From NCBI RefSeq assembly GCF_013488225.1, contig NZ_CP041241.1:434001-498000 (forward strand): a stretch of 64,000 nucleotides of DNA. The letters run 5' to 3'. Position numbers and translations under genes: made by a program. Shown here one piece after another: positions 62,726 to 64,000 of this stretch (within the stretch, counting starts at the first letter, position 1; each line of letters begins with the position of its first letter). The stretch is from Sinorhizobium mexicanum. Lineage in GTDB: Bacteria > Pseudomonadota > Alphaproteobacteria > Rhizobiales > Rhizobiaceae. The notes under the pieces were generated by a model. That model was not told where the DNA came from and made no database searches. It was given only the letters and a program-made list of their open reading frames with translations.

Positions 62726-63307
62726 ATGATGTACCAATCCTGGAAGCTGGTCTGCGCCGCCGTCGCGCTGATCTTCGGTATCAGTTCGCCCGCCGTGGCG
62801 ATCGAGTGGCAGATGCTGCCGGAAAAGAGCACGCTCACTTTTGAGGGCACTCAGACAGGCAGCGCCTTTTCCGGTAGTTTCGGCAAATTCGACGCAGACA
62901 TCGTGTTCGACCCGGCGGCGCCGGGAAACGCGAATATTTCGGTGGTCGTCGAGACGGCCTCTTTCTCAAGCGGGTCTTCAGACCGCGACTCGCAGGCGGT
63001 CGGGCCTGAATGGTTTGCGACAGAAGCCTTTCCGAAAGCGCAATTCACTGCAACCGCGGTGGAAAAGCGGGGCGATGGCTGGCTGGCCAAAGGAAAACTG
63101 CGCATCAAGGAAGCAGAATTACCCGTAGAGTTGCCCTTCACGCTGACGGTCAATGGGGAGAGCGCCGTCGCCGAGGGAGAGATGAAGTTGGATCGCACCC
63201 AGTGGAGTGTGGGAACCGGCGACTGGTCGGATGGCAGCTTTGTCGGTACCGACGTGACTTTGCATTTCCATGTCGAAGCGACGAGCCGGGTGGCGGTGGG
63301 AGAGTAG
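62726..63307 (+). CDS. YceI family periplasmic protein 2
   Basis: A 193-residue exported YceI-type protein: signal peptide ending SPAVA, then IEWQMLPEKSTLTFEGTQTGSAFSGSFGKFDADIVFDP, ATEAFPKAQFTATAVEKRG, and GTDVTLHFHVEA. It differs clearly from YceI 1, so it is not a recent duplicate. Two adjacent ATGs (62726, 62729) follow GAGG. Third gene of the operon. Confidence 0.9.
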   Translation: MMYQSWKLVCAAVALIFGISSPAVAIEWQMLPEKSTLTFEGTQTGSAFSGSFGKFDADIVFDPAAPGNANISVVVETASFSSGSSDRDSQAVGPEWFATEAFPKAQFTATAVEKRGDGWLAKGKLRIKEAELPVELPFTLTVNGESAVAEGEMKLDRTQWSVGTGDWSDGSFVGTDVTLHFHVEATSRVAVGE

Positions 63308-63865
63308 CCTCGCCGAAGGGCCAGCAACATGATGATAGCGTTGGTGCCGCGGCAGGCACCATGGCGGAAGCGGAGCGGGATGCATAGCGGGGCCCATGTG
63401 CTCACGGCCATGTCATTGCTCCATTATCGGCTGTTGCGTTGCTCGGTCGGTGGGGCTGCTTTCCTGATGACCGGTTGCTTCCTTTGGCCGTTGGGATGGC
63501 GGATGCTGTCGCACTCTTGATCGGGCACCGATCCGGCGCCTGCCAGGTCTGGCCTTTGTTTGCAGTCTGGCAACAATGATTGCAGGAGCATACTGGCCCT
63601 CGATGCTATTGGGGGCAAATACGATCCGTTCGAGACCCTCGGCTTCAACTTCAGCACGGATCTGGGTCTCTCGCCCGCATGGAGGTGTTGGGAGTGCGAC
63701 TTGCGCTGGCGGCAATGCCGGCGATCTTTCGGTCTGCGCCTAGCTTTTGGTGCAGGTCCGTCAAGGCTGATGCCGCCTGAAACAGGCAGCAGCTTTACGG
63801 AAAGAATACCGCAGGTTCCCAGCCGGGCTATGCGTCGCGCGGCGGGAATGGGTGAGGAGAGAAAG
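63308..63865 (+). other. gap between YceI operon and LysR gene
   Basis: 558 bases. Open frames on both strands lack starts and motifs. The LysR promoter should be here. Confidence 0.5.
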
Positions 63866-64000
63866 ATGACGCGAAGACTGTTCAATCCGCGCCTTCGGCT
63901 GCGCCACATCGTCTGTTTTCTCGAAGTGGCGCGTTTGGGGGGCATCGCCAAGGTGGCGATGGAACTCCATATAACGCAGCCAGCTGTCACCAAGACCATC
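63866..64000 (+). CDS. LysR-family regulator, N-terminus only (PcaQ-like)
   Basis: ATG 63866 follows GAGGAGAG. The 45 visible codons give the LysR HTH: LRLRHIVCFLEVARLGGIAK, then MELHITQPAVTKTI. The RHIVCFLEVAR and TQPAVTKTI wording is closest to PcaQ-type activators of protocatechuate catabolism. The gene continues beyond the window, so the assignment rests on the HTH alone. Confidence 0.8.
   Translation, partial: MTRRLFNPRLRLRHIVCFLEVARLGGIAKVAMELHITQPAVTKTI

Overview
The window looks like part of a large accessory replicon (megaplasmid or chromid) of a Rhizobiales alphaproteobacterium, most likely Sinorhizobium/Ensifer or Rhizobium. The grounds are high GC, strong GGAGG ribosome sites, many four-base ATGA start/stop overlaps, an HWE-type histidine kinase, alphaproteobacterial cox gene sets, and many GGAAC-N16/17-NGTT promoters of the EcfG/RpoE2 general-stress type. 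No rRNA, tRNA, CRISPR array, phage or intact insertion sequence was found. The genus is inferred from gene content, not from a marker gene.

1-5.6 kb is a worn region: the end of an MFS transporter, a PAP2/LssY protein cut by an in-frame TAG, a sulfate-binding protein and CysA ATPase with no permease genes between them, a decayed second copy of the sulfate-binding gene, a 58-residue four-cysteine protein, and a frameshifted cheB relic. 5.67-8.15 kb holds a pyruvyltransferase/FrhB-like pair.

8.05-23.5 kb is the most interesting block. It has an inositol-3-phosphate synthase, a histidine phosphatase, a glycoside hydrolase, a phosphoribosyltransferase-kinase-like fusion, a Gfo/Idh oxidoreductase, an alcohol-dehydrogenase-like protein, and a tightly coupled operon of two sugar epimerases, a GT4 and three tandem CgeB-like glycosyltransferases, UDP-xylose synthase and a methyltransferase. 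Together they suggest synthesis of an unknown xylose- and possibly inositol-containing glycoconjugate.

23.6-55.1 kb mixes stress genes with respiration. Small stress-type proteins (DUF1328, DUF4142, DUF3606, DUF2267, CsbD and several unnamed ones), a CYP152-type P450, a PLD/EEP/UPF0104 trio and an HWE kinase lie here, and most have an EcfG-like promoter. Two parallel caa3-type cytochrome oxidase operons (27.15-32.8 and 40.0-45.7 kb) are embedded in it, each ordered II, I, III, small membrane protein, CtaG-like, cytochrome c. Around 37.3-38.6 kb is an intergenic cluster of hairpin elements.

55.2-59.1 kb is a gene graveyard: a 5'-truncated DJ-1/PfpI gene joined back to back with a 5'-truncated etfA, a glutathione S-transferase relic and a polyamine-binding-protein relic, among an intact TetR regulator and an exported isochorismatase-type hydrolase. 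The last stretch carries a lectin-like exported protein, a YceI-cytochrome b561-YceI operon, and the start of a PcaQ-like LysR regulator that runs off the window.
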